From the NCBI GenBank assembly GCA_964483405.1, contig CAZABC010000049.1, positions 1-15,176 of the forward strand: a DNA stretch of 15,176 nucleotides, in the 5' to 3' direction. The translations under genes and the position numbers were made by a program. A model generated the notes under the pieces. It saw only the letters and a list, made by a program, of their open reading frames with translations. It was not told where the DNA came from and did no database searches. The stretch comes from CAZABC01 sp964483405. Lineage in GTDB: Bacteria; Chloroflexota; Limnocylindria; Limnocylindrales; CSP1-4. Numbering within the stretch: position 1 is the stretch's first letter; each line of letters begins with the position of its first letter. Below are positions 14,680-15,176 of this stretch, piece after piece.

Positions 14680-15176
<497 letters not shown>

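Overview
This is a high-GC (roughly 70% by eye) bacterial window with dense housekeeping genes, many GTG starts, and two 100-N scaffold gaps. It is probably from a metagenome-assembled or draft genome. The gene order and the EF-Tu, S1 and membrane-protein features fit a high-GC Chloroflexota lineage (Limnocylindria-like). That is an inference from style and context, not a proven placement; a high-GC actinobacterium is the main alternative.

Layout. Nearly everything from 1 to 12547 is on the minus strand. Read in transcription order it runs: rpsA (ribosomal protein S1 with long Ala/Glu tails), [gap 10284-10383], clpC, radA, a yacL-like PIN/TRAM membrane protein, a fused ispD-ispF, cysS, rlmB (interrupted by gap 1983-2082), tRNA-Thr(UGU), tRNA-Thr(GGU), and tuf, which runs off the left edge. 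From radA to rlmB every junction overlaps (4, 4, 4 and 8 nt), and clpC-radA is 26 nt apart, so these six genes look like one translationally coupled operon. The order matches the Bacillus yac cluster (clpC-radA-[disA]-yacL-ispD-ispF-[gltX-cysE]-cysS-[mrnC]-rlmB), with the bracketed genes missing and ispD and ispF fused. A good sigma70-type promoter between rlmB and the tRNAs starts a separate tRNA-Thr/tRNA-Thr/tuf unit.

To the right, a 219-bp divergent intergenic region separates rpsA from a plus-strand formamidopyrimidine-DNA glycosylase gene (mutM/fpg). This converges, 18 bp apart, on a minus-strand gene for an unrecognised four-cysteine, single-pass membrane protein with a Ser-Pro stalk. 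The window ends in the 3' part of a ribosomal RNA operon on the minus strand: a complete 5S gene and the last ~500 nt of 23S.

Functionally the window is translation (S1, EF-Tu, tRNA-Thr, CysRS, rRNA, 23S methylation), protein quality control (ClpC), DNA repair (RadA, Fpg) and isoprenoid precursor synthesis (IspDF). I see no mobile element, CRISPR array, defence system or obvious novel multi-gene system. The points most worth a second look are: gap 1, which is an exact 55-nt duplication artefact whose removal restores rlmB; the very long disordered tails on RlmB and S1; the Cys4 membrane protein; and the altered lesion-capping loop of Fpg.
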